From Photobacterium sanguinicancri (lineage in GTDB: Bacteria; Pseudomonadota; Gammaproteobacteria; Enterobacterales; Vibrionaceae), in contig NZ_NOIF01000040.1 of the NCBI RefSeq assembly GCF_002265265.1, forward strand, positions 1-32,177: a stretch of 32,177 bases of DNA, given 5' to 3'. The position numbers and the translations under genes are program-made. The notes beneath the pieces are model-generated. The model saw nothing but the letters and a program-made list of their open reading frames with translations, had not been told where the DNA came from and did no database searches. Positions 25,700 to 32,177 of the stretch are shown here, one piece after another. Every line of letters begins with the position of its first letter. The first letter of the stretch is position 1.

Positions 25700-25999
25700 G
25701 CTTACTCCTTTATTCTTGAATACATAACTTACACAATAGTCGTGAATGAAAATGAGCAGCATTTCAATTGAATATGCGCCATGCTATTAGCTGCACACAA
25801 TCGAAAACACGCTATTTCACCATGTACAAAGCAATTATCAGACCAACTTATACACTTACTAAAAATAAAGAATATGATCATTCCATTATAAGATTGGAAC
25901 AATCCTTGCAAAAGACATAAAGAAGATGAGAACAGAGACTTCAGAGTTAGCTAACTCACGGTTTTGAGATTATCTCGTTACATTGAATGAGAAGAATTA

Positions 26000-26013
26000 T
26001 CGATATAGATCAA
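26000..26013. promoter_or_regulatory. Candidate FNR box between the two formate dehydrogenase arms
   Basis: TCGAT-ATAG-ATCAA matches the FNR consensus TTGAT-N4-ATCAA at nine of ten defined bases. Rightward, TACATT at 26035-26040 would place a start near 26047 with the box about 41 bases upstream, the class II activation position. Leftward, GATAAT at 25969-25974 would place the box at about -44. The remaining 515-base gap (25700-26214) shows no gene that I accept. Anaerobic induction of one or both arms is the natural reading. Confidence 0.55.
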
Positions 26014-26214
26014 GAAGTAATCATTCTCTTTCAATACATTCAACGCATAATTACTAAGCCTCTCTCAACATTAAGAGAATAGTCGGCATAAATAAACTTG
26101 CCGCACTAATGCTAAGACAAAACCGTATAAGCACTTAGCTTCACAGTGCAGCGAGACAGCTCGCAATAAATCAAAGACACTATTTAGACAGACAACCATA
26201 GCTACAGGACATTT

Positions 26215-27123
26215 ATGAATCCACTGCCAAAAATTATTAAAACCAACGCCTCAGTGAAGCAAACCATGACTGTCGATATCATGGACGAATACGGCGATAT
26301 GATGACCAAAGAAATCGCCTGTGAGCACCCATTAACGGTTTACCTTAATTGGGTTGAAGTCGTGACTTTGATGACCTTAGGTGAACGTCCATCCGCGCTT
26401 GTGCTCGGTTATCTTAAAAACCAAGGTCTCATTGCAGATTTAGAGAGTATCGAATCCGTTATTATCGATTGGGACACCAACTCAGCGGCGGTAATTACTA
26501 AAGAAGACACAGGTAACTTAGCGAAAAAGCTAGAGAAGAAAACAGTCACCTCTGGCTGTGGTCAAGGCACCATGTTCGGTAACGTTATGAAGAAGTTGGA
26601 AGGTGTTACCCTCCCCCAACCTCAACTTCCCCAATCTCAGCTATATGGTTTGCTTGAATCGCTTACTCATCATAATGAAACCTATAAAGCCGCAGGTGCC
26701 GTTCATGGCTGCGCCGTTTGTAAAGGCACCGAAATTGTCTCTTTTGTCGAAGATGTAGGTCGTCACAATGCGGTTGATACCTTAGCGGGTGAGCTATGGC
26801 TTGCAGGCCAGACGGGCGAAGATAAAATCTTCTATACCACAGGCCGCCTGACGTCAGAGATGGTAATAAAAGTGGCGCAAATGGGCATTCCTATTTTGCT
26901 TTCACGCTCTGGGGCAACACAGATGGGCTATGAGCTTGCCCAAAAGCTTGGTATCACTATGATTGCCCGTGCCAAAGGCCATCGCTTCCAAGTGTATAAC
27001 GGCATGCAGAATCTGATTCTAGATATTAAAGGCAATCTCGACGAACAAGCCAAAAGCTTTAAGTTAAAAGATTCTAAACGTGCTAGCGATAAAGGGAATG
27101 ATAAGAACGGTGATAACCAATGA
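26215..27123 (+). CDS. fdhD: Formate dehydrogenase accessory sulfurtransferase FdhD
   Basis: 302 residues. It delivers sulfur from a cysteine desulfurase to the molybdenum cofactor of formate dehydrogenase. The family hallmarks EIACEHPLTVYLNW, EDVGRHNAVDTL, YTTGRLTSEMVIK and GIPILLSRSGAT are present. The catalytic loop is T-S-G-C115-G-Q-G118: the first Cys of the CxxC known from E. coli (C121/C124) is kept but the second is Gly. A different CxxC is present at C166/C169 (HGCAVCKG), where E. coli FdhD has none as far as I recall. The C-terminus ends in a charged Lys/Asp/Asn tail. AGGA precedes the ATG. It overlaps the regulator downstream by 4 bases (ATGA). Confidence 0.95.
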   Translation: MNPLPKIIKTNASVKQTMTVDIMDEYGDMMTKEIACEHPLTVYLNWVEVVTLMTLGERPSALVLGYLKNQGLIADLESIESVIIDWDTNSAAVITKEDTGNLAKKLEKKTVTSGCGQGTMFGNVMKKLEGVTLPQPQLPQSQLYGLLESLTHHNETYKAAGAVHGCAVCKGTEIVSFVEDVGRHNAVDTLAGELWLAGQTGEDKIFYTTGRLTSEMVIKVAQMGIPILLSRSGATQMGYELAQKLGITMIARAKGHRFQVYNGMQNLILDIKGNLDEQAKSFKLKDSKRASDKGNDKNGDNQ

Positions 27124-28034
27124 GTACCGACTTCCCAGAGTTCATGAACGCCAAGCAAGTGGCTGAATACCTTGATTTAAACGAAAAGAAAGTTTACGCG
27201 TTAGCTAATGAAGGTTTGCTGCCTTGTACCAAAATTACAGGTAAATGGCTTTTCCCCAAGGCAATGTTAGATAAATGGCTACTTGAATCCTGCAATAACG
27301 GTGTTCAGAACGACCGCTTGTTAATTGCAGGCTCTGACGATCCGCTACTGCAAATGATTGTCGGAAAGATGGCCAACCAACTCGGCAGTACTGCGCTTGT
27401 GGGTTACACCTCGACAGGAACTCGACAAGGGCTAGCGATGCTCAGTAAAGGTCATGTTGATATGTGCGCCATCCACTGGGGCAATGCGGAAGAATCAGGG
27501 TTACGTCATCCTGCGTTATTGCAACAATACCCAGGGCATAAGAATTGGGTGTTAATCCATGCCTTTGAACGCCAGCAAGGTTTAGTGGTGAATCCAGAAG
27601 TCGCGCAGCAATTTGGGGATCGTGAATTAAAGCCACAAGATCTACTCGCTTCTCGTTGGCGATGGGCGCTTCGCCAAGAAGGTGCAGGCAGTATGCGAGC
27701 TTTAGAGGAGTGGCTTCATAACCATGCGTTTAATCTCAGTATGCTTACCAAGGTAGATACCTGTAATTCCGAGCGTGAACTGGCGTCGGCGATTGCGCGA
27801 GGTCAAGCTGATGTGGGTTGTGCGAGCCAAAGTACCGCTGGCGAATTTGGTTTAGGCTTTATCCCGCTTTGCCGAGAAGCATTTGAACTTGTAATTCCTA
27901 AAAATATTTACTTCCGTACTCTGCAACAGCAGTTATTGCAGCAACTTGAAGAAATGGAAATTCAAGTGCGAGGTGAGCAACTTGGAGGGTATAACTTCCA
28001 ACGTACGGGCAAACAAATGTGGAGTGCGAACTAA
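27120..28034 (+). CDS. HTH regulator with periplasmic-binding-like domain (molybdate-type sensor?)
   Basis: 304 residues, cytoplasmic. The N-terminal HTH (about 8-55) is of the excisionase/MerR-like type (MNAKQVAEYLDLNEKKVYALANEGLLP, GKWLFPKAML). The C-terminal part (about 66-290) is a substrate-binding-protein-like domain of the PF12727 kind: LLIAGSDDPLLQMIV, GYTSTGTRQGLAMLSKGHVDMCAIHW, ADVGCASQSTAGEFGLGFIPL, FELVIPK. Proteins of this layout are thought to sense molybdate, tungstate or a related ligand; I cannot tell which. The ATGA overlap with fdhD places it in the formate dehydrogenase system, so it probably adjusts fdh or cofactor expression. Only the HTH looks able to bind DNA. Confidence 0.85.
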   Translation: MSTDFPEFMNAKQVAEYLDLNEKKVYALANEGLLPCTKITGKWLFPKAMLDKWLLESCNNGVQNDRLLIAGSDDPLLQMIVGKMANQLGSTALVGYTSTGTRQGLAMLSKGHVDMCAIHWGNAEESGLRHPALLQQYPGHKNWVLIHAFERQQGLVVNPEVAQQFGDRELKPQDLLASRWRWALRQEGAGSMRALEEWLHNHAFNLSMLTKVDTCNSERELASAIARGQADVGCASQSTAGEFGLGFIPLCREAFELVIPKNIYFRTLQQQLLQQLEEMEIQVRGEQLGGYNFQRTGKQMWSAN

Positions 28035-28231
28035 CGTTATTCGCACCGTCTAATGCCTCGCACACTGACAACAAATCATAATTTACCTTATGGCTAAAAT
28101 GGGTAGTAAATGACTGGGCAATATACGTCTCATGATTTTGCTACTCACTCTCATCCTTTACTGTGTTTTTACTCAATATTTACCCCCCAGCGCTTACTAT
28201 TTGCATTCAGCCTATTTCATACTTCTAGAAG

Positions 28232-28873
28232 ATGAATGCAATCATGTCTTTAAAACCATCAATTAATTCAACTCACATAAACGCCCCTAAACCATCGAGA
28301 GCCAACAGACTCACCAGCCTAAAAATCAGCACAGTAAAAAAAGTAATGGCTCAGAAGTCGACACCTCTCGCCTTCTCCTGTGTCATCATCACTGCATCAA
28401 TCGTCATCTTCCCTCAAGAAAGCCTGTACCAATTTTTACTGACGACGAAGCAATGGCAATCCCATACCCAGTCATTCCTTGAGACTCGCCAGCCATCTAC
28501 TCGCCATGAGCAACAAGACACTCAGAAAGTAAATCAAAAAAGCACTCAACAAGATAAACTCACCAAACTGCACAATGAGCCAACCCGTTATCATATCAAC
28601 ACAGCAAGTCAGATGGTTTTCTTACCCAATAAGCAATACCAAAAAGTCACTGTGGTGAGCTATAGCAGCAATAATCAAAAGCCGAATGAATTTGAATACA
28701 TGGAAACAGGCACTTGGTCTGTTAGCGGTCAGTATATTGAAGCAAACCCCAGTAATATTAGTGACAACAGCCTAAACAACGACATAGTAAATTTGCTACA
28801 GCGTAACAACTTACTTGAAATCAAAACGAAGCAAACCTGTCATTCATGCCACGTGCGTTTTATTAAATCATAG
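28232..28873 (+). CDS. Membrane-anchored protein of unknown function with C-terminal CxxCH
   Basis: 213 residues, not recognised. A basic cytoplasmic N-terminus (about 45 residues) is followed by one hydrophobic helix (about 46-63, PLAFSCVIITASIVIF). A polar, Gln/Thr-rich linker comes next, then a small domain (about 120-200) with VTVVSYSS, YMETGTWSVSGQYIEAN and NNDIVNLLQRNNLLEIK. The layout is that of a type II membrane protein with its domain in the periplasm. The last 11 residues contain C203-H-S-C206-H207, which fits a haem c motif but could equally be a disulfide or metal site. The start at 28232 or 28244 is undecided; neither has a convincing ribosome binding site. Confidence 0.65.
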   Translation: MNAIMSLKPSINSTHINAPKPSRANRLTSLKISTVKKVMAQKSTPLAFSCVIITASIVIFPQESLYQFLLTTKQWQSHTQSFLETRQPSTRHEQQDTQKVNQKSTQQDKLTKLHNEPTRYHINTASQMVFLPNKQYQKVTVVSYSSNNQKPNEFEYMETGTWSVSGQYIEANPSNISDNSLNNDIVNLLQRNNLLEIKTKQTCHSCHVRFIKS

Positions 28874-29076
28874 TAATGTTATACATTCTGGCTATCTATG
28901 TAACCACGACATCTAATTAACATTACCAATCTATTTTTTATGGCGAGTTATGTGACAGGAATAACTCAATCTATATATTCTTTATCTTTTTATTACCTTA
29001 CCACCAAACAATCACAGTAAAATTATGCACTTACAAAACAAGAGGGGATTTATAACCTCTCCATTGAAGGCATTTT

Positions 29077-30057
29077 ATGAAAAACAACTTACGCCACTCT
29101 ATCGCTCTATCAAGCCTACTACTTCTATCTGGCTGTACTCTTGCCCCCGTTGATGAGCGAGTTAAAAGCGATGCTGTCGAATTTGCGGATAACCATCTTA
29201 CACCTAAAGATGGATACAGCGTGCCCTTACAACAAATGAACGTTGTGACACAAGCTCGGCCCATTCACGAAAATAATCTAGATAACTTCTATATTGGTCG
29301 CAAATATCATAATGTTAGCAATGCAGCGCTTGGCTTTGACATTGCTGGCGTCGTTCTTGGTTCATTGAACCCTTTGGAGTTTGGAGCATTTGCTGCCTTA
29401 AACATGATGAACCGCACGAGTATTCATGGGCTTTACAGAAACAACATTATGGTAGTCGTTGAACCAGTTGTTGATGGTGATGTTAAAGCCGCTTTAAAGA
29501 GAGCTAAAGATCGAAGTATCGAAATCATTCGCAACGCTTACTCATCAATTGATGTAGATTCAAAAGTATACCTTGCGAGTGACCTTGGTCATATTAACCC
29601 TTATGATCAATCACTAATCGCACTTTTTGACAAAAAAGAAAAAAATAAAGCGGTTTACTGCTCTAACCCCGATGCTTATCGAGTTATCGAAGAAACGCAA
29701 AAATACAGTTATGATGACTTAGGCTGTTATGCGTCAGTGTTTGGTGAAGGCGATATGTTCCTTAATAATACTGAAAATACATTATTCCCAATCGGTAACT
29801 TTATTACGATGTTCTCTTCGTTACCGTCCATTACGCCTTTCGAAAAGCTCACTTCAACATCAGAATACGACTGGGTTTATCAACCTAGTTTTAGTTTCTT
29901 ACCTGAAACACACACAAGAAACATTGCGATCAATAATAAAATTCAAATAGTCGATCACTACAATAATGGTCGTTTAAATGAAAATCCAAGCGTAACTATG
30001 TTGAAATCGGGTAAACGAACTTACTTCAATAAAAAAGCACAAGAAGTTGCCATATAA
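29077..30057 (+). CDS. Lipoprotein of unknown function
   Basis: 326 residues. The signal peptide ends in the lipobox LLSGC, with C20 lipidated. A glycine/alanine-rich hydrophobic segment (about 83-112, AALGFDIAGVVLGSLNP) lies within the mature part and could insert into a membrane. The remainder is polar, with no domain that I recognise, and has cysteines in YCSNPDAY and GCYASVFG. GAAGG stands 7 bases before the ATG. The 203-base gap before it (28874-29076) contains no gene that I can see. It ends at a terminator shared with the convergent gene. Confidence 0.75.
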   Translation: MKNNLRHSIALSSLLLLSGCTLAPVDERVKSDAVEFADNHLTPKDGYSVPLQQMNVVTQARPIHENNLDNFYIGRKYHNVSNAALGFDIAGVVLGSLNPLEFGAFAALNMMNRTSIHGLYRNNIMVVVEPVVDGDVKAALKRAKDRSIEIIRNAYSSIDVDSKVYLASDLGHINPYDQSLIALFDKKEKNKAVYCSNPDAYRVIEETQKYSYDDLGCYASVFGEGDMFLNNTENTLFPIGNFITMFSSLPSITPFEKLTSTSEYDWVYQPSFSFLPETHTRNIAINNKIQIVDHYNNGRLNENPSVTMLKSGKRTYFNKKAQEVAI

Positions 30058-30071
30058 TAAAATTAAATAAA

Positions 30072-30097
30072 AACCAGTAATGATAATTGCTGGTTTA
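30072..30097. terminator. Bidirectional terminator after the lipoprotein gene
   Basis: An 11-base stem (AAACCAGTAAT / ATTGCTGGTTT, one G-T pair) with a GATA loop. Read leftward it is followed by TTTTATTT, so it also ends the gene whose stop is at 30112. Confidence 0.75.
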
Positions 30098-30111
30098 TCT
30101 AATTAAAATAC

Positions 30112-30450
30112 TTAACTTAAAATTGAAAAACCAACCGCAGCATAAGCTATCAACTTTATCGTGATTAACCAAGCTTGGCTCCACTCGTAATTCAATCTTA
30201 GCCACTCAACCAGCTTGCCAATGATTAAGATGAAAGCAACATACAATACAAACATAGTGCCGAAATCTGCGAGGCTTTCGCTACTGGTATACCGCTCGCT
30301 ACGCCACGGTATTAACCTATGCTCTAGGATGAAGTGCGTATAATCCAGCTCATAAAAAAACTTAACACTACAAAGAAAAGTGACTGTAGCAACAACTTTG
30401 AATATTTGCTGAAAGCCTTTTAGCAAGGCCACAGATCCATTTGTCTTCAT
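30112..30450 (-). CDS. Small inner-membrane protein, unknown
   Basis: 112 residues when started at the ATG at 30450; the frame is open from a TTG at 30468. Three hydrophobic segments are visible at about 16-33, 62-80 and 92-110 (FGTMFVLYVAFILIIGKLVEWL is the clearest). There are no motifs. It lies 23 bases beyond a 10-base hairpin that follows the neighbouring leftward gene. Confidence 0.6.
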   Translation of the reverse strand: MKTNGSVALLKGFQQIFKVVATVTFLCSVKFFYELDYTHFILEHRLIPWRSERYTSSESLADFGTMFVLYVAFILIIGKLVEWLRLNYEWSQAWLITIKLIAYAAVGFSILS

Positions 30451-30470
30451 AAATACACTCAAATGCAAAC

Positions 30471-30496
30471 GCCATAGCTAATTGCTTAGCTATGGC
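30471..30496. terminator. Hairpin between two small leftward genes
   Basis: A perfect 10-base stem (GCCATAGCTA / TAGCTATGGC) with a 6-base loop, 22 bases after the stop at 30519. The T tract on either side is poor, so termination is likely partial, and the stem lies just before the next gene's start. Confidence 0.55.
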
Positions 30497-30518
30497 TTAA
30501 TTTCATCTTAGGGATTTA

Positions 30519-30824
30519 TTAGCTTTTACCGTGAAAAGCAAAACGACTCATTTCTTTCCCTTCAGGTGTTACCGCTTTGTACTTCACTGATTTTGAATGA
30601 TTCATTGAAAGTGGTACAAATACGCGTCCTTTCTCGTTCGTTTTGAATTCATTCTTACTTTGCGGCACGTTTGTTGCTGATACAACAGCGTCTGCTACAG
30701 GCTTTCCATTATCGGTCACTGTTACCCACGCTCCATTTTGTGAGTCAACTACCTTCAATCCAGCGAAAGACATAGAGGAGAAAGCAATAAGCATTGATGC
30801 GAGTACGACATTAGACTTTTTCAT
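30519..30824 (-). CDS. Small secreted protein with a transthyretin-like (carboxypeptidase-regulatory-type) fold
   Basis: 101 residues. The signal peptide MKKSNVVLASMLIAFSSMSFA is followed by one beta-sandwich-like domain: GAWVTVTDNGKPVADAVVSATN, then FKTNEKGRVFVPL, then KYKAVTPEGKEMSRF. The 'V-D-GKPV-A-V-T-E-GR' pattern is typical of prealbumin/CarboxypepD_reg-like domains, usually found as parts of larger proteins; here it stands alone. The start at 30824 is supported by AGGA 8 bases upstream and by the signal peptide, although the frame is open 23 codons further. Function unknown. Confidence 0.7.
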   Translation of the reverse strand: MKKSNVVLASMLIAFSSMSFAGLKVVDSQNGAWVTVTDNGKPVADAVVSATNVPQSKNEFKTNEKGRVFVPLSMNHSKSVKYKAVTPEGKEMSRFAFHGKS

Positions 30825-31060
30825 AATTGAAATCCTATTAGTTATTATCTTAGAACAGGGCTTTGAAGCTGTACGTTCGTTTCCTCTGAACATGAATCTA
30901 ATATAGCAACTAGAAGGTAAACGCTCGGTAAACTAAGGTAAAGATAATTAAACTTCCTGCAAAATAGGTACCTTAACCAAAATTACTAACCCAAAAGCCA
31001 ATTAATATTAAACAAGGAAAGTAATATGGCGTAATTAACTGGCATTTTATTTTCCTGAAG

Positions 31061-31099
31061 AAAAAAGAAAATGACCTCACAAAGACTGTAAGATCATTT
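31061..31099 (-). terminator. Terminator of the RND efflux gene
   Basis: Read leftward, AAATGATCTTA pairs with TGAGGTCATTT (two G-T pairs) around a 9-base loop, then runs into TCTTTTTTCTTC. It follows the stop at 31133 by 34 bases. The rest of the 308-base gap 30825-31132 shows no gene, only A/T-rich sequence. Confidence 0.7.
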
Positions 31100-31132
31100 C
31101 TTATTTCAAATACGAACTCATCACACCAAGTG

Positions 31133-32100
31133 TTATTTCCCTTCTAGTGAGTTCATTAATTTATTTTCATCTGTCTTCACTTCGATTGAATTGTTTTTTC
31201 GCACGTACTTTTCAATTAGCTCATTAATAAACACAAAGAACACAGGCACAAAGAATACAGCCAGTACCGTACCACTGATCATTCCCCCCAAGACCCCTGT
31301 TCCAATCGAGTTCTGGATCTCCGAACTTGCGCCTGACGCAATAACGAGTGGAATAATACCGCAAGTAAATGCTAATGAGGTCATCAAGATAGGACGTAAA
31401 CGCATCTTCGAGGCCTCAATTGTCGCTTCCAGCAATCCTTTTCCTAAACCTCTTTGTATCTGAGCAAACTCGATGATCAGAATCGCATTCTTGGCCGACA
31501 GACCTATGATGGTAACCAAACCCACTTTGAAAAATACATCATTCGGCATATTGGCAACCATCACAGCAGCAATCGAGCCAAGAATGCCAAGCGGCACAAC
31601 CAGAATAACCGCTAACGGTGTCGACCAGCTCTCGTATAACGCTGACAGCACAAGAAAAATGACCAACATAGAAAAGGCTAGCAACATGGTTGTTTGCGAT
31701 TCCGCTTGTTGCTCTTGGCGCGATAAGCCTGTCCATTCTATTGTGCTGCCTTTAGGTAAACTTGCCACAATCTTCTCAAGCTCAGCCATTGCCACGCCAC
31801 TTGAAATGCCTTCTGCGGGTGCAACCGACACAGAGACAGACGCGATACCATTAAAGCGAGTTAATTGTAGCGGCGTACTTTTCCAGACAGGTTCTATAAA
31901 CTCGGACAAATACACCATACCACCGCGATCATTGCGAATAGAGAGCTTCAAAATATCGTCTAAACGCATACGGGATTCGGCATTCGCTTGAATAATCACT
32001 TGCTGTAAGCGGCCTTTATTCGGGAAATCATTTACATAGTTTGAACCTAACGCTGTAGAAATCGTTTCACTGATTGAAGTAAAAGACACACCAAGTGCTT
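31133..32100 (-). pseudogene. RND multidrug efflux permease (AcrB/MexF type), C-terminal part, interrupted
   Basis: About 322 residues remain, matching the last third of a transporter that is normally about 1,040 long. It begins at KALGVSFTSISETISTALGSNYVNDFP, just before a stretch well conserved in AcrB. It continues through EWTGLSRQEQQAESQ, the transmembrane helices (SALYESWSTPLAVILVVPLGILG, GLVTIIGLSAKNAILIIEFA) and MLRPILMTS-type RLRPILMTSLAF. Upstream of the codon for that Lys the frame turns into IGIL and a stop at 32114-32116, so the reading frame is broken exactly where the IS4-like sequence begins. The end of the gene is complete and has a terminator. The missing N-terminal two thirds may lie on the other side of the element. 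The internal GTG at 32089 is not a credible start. Confidence 0.85.
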
Positions 32101-32177
32101 TAATGCCGATCAGTTAGCGTAAATATGATCGGTTGAACGATCCTCCAGAGCTGTCAAAATCCAAGTGTAATTAATGC
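32101..32177. mobile_element. End of an IS4-family insertion sequence (partial)
   Basis: The sequence from 32101 starts TAATGCCGATCAGTTAGCG. From memory the terminal inverted repeat of IS4 is TAATGCCGATCAGTTAAG, so 16 of the first 16 bases agree. A second palindromic segment (GATCGGTTGAACGATC, 32128-32143) resembles the sub-terminal part of IS4. It abuts the broken RND gene. IS4 elements make 11-13 base target duplications, so 32088-32100 would be one copy. The transposase gene lies outside the window. Confidence 0.7.

Noticed and set aside
31473-31991. 172-codon rightward open frame inside the RND gene
   Set aside because: It is a shadow of the conserved RND membrane region on the opposite strand.
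31133-32089. A short functional RND-like protein starting at GTG 32089
   Set aside because: There is no ribosome binding site, and the sequence starts in the middle of a conserved domain and continues in frame five residues further upstream to the IS boundary.

Overview
The window looks like chromosomal DNA of a gammaproteobacterium of the Vibrionaceae, most likely Photobacterium or a close Vibrio relative. This rests on protein similarity recalled from memory: a potABC operon followed by two potD genes, as in Vibrio cholerae, and a Cys-type formate dehydrogenase locus with DUF3305/DUF3306, TorD-like and formate-TAT genes, also of Vibrio type. No tRNA, rRNA or CRISPR array was seen. Only one piece of mobile DNA was found, at the right edge.

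Layout. (1) 68-5111: a leftward trio of response regulator, sensor kinase and sugar-binding protein, divergent from a glucose PTS transporter gene (ptsG). The binding protein has no ABC permease or ATPase genes beside it. The trio reads as a periplasmic sugar-sensing device for the adjacent ptsG. (2) 5227-6954: two single leftward genes, a periplasmic DUF2987-type protein and a polytopic membrane protein, each with its own terminator. (3) 7325-12486: spermidine/putrescine importer potABC, a terminator, a diverged potD paralogue, another terminator, then a canonical potD with its own extended -10 promoter. (4) 12854-15399: recQ and cobB, tail to tail. (5) 15661-16669: a translationally coupled lipoprotein and secreted protein of unknown function. 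(6) 16911-28034: the respiratory formate dehydrogenase locus. Leftward are DUF3305, DUF3306, a poly-ferredoxin, a TorD-family chaperone, a small TAT protein, fdhA, fdhB and fdhC. Rightward and divergent are fdhD and an HTH/periplasmic-binding-like regulator that overlaps it. A near-consensus FNR box lies between the two arms. (7) 28232-30824: four small envelope-type genes that are mostly unrecognised. (8) 31133-32177: the C-terminal third of an RND efflux permease, cut at 32100/32101 by sequence that looks like the end of an IS4-family element running out of the window.

How the parts work together. In region 1 the binding protein could present sugar to the kinase, and the regulator could then act at the ptsG promoter, where a perfect inverted repeat overlaps the -35. 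In region 6 FdhD sulfurates the molybdenum cofactor, the TorD-like chaperone and poly-ferredoxin probably help assemble FdhA, FdhA is exported by the Tat pathway, and FdhB and FdhC carry electrons from formate to quinone.

Translation starts were re-chosen where a downstream start had a better ribosome binding site or signal peptide. Three or four genes start with TTG or GTG. All family names come from reading the proteins; no database search was run.
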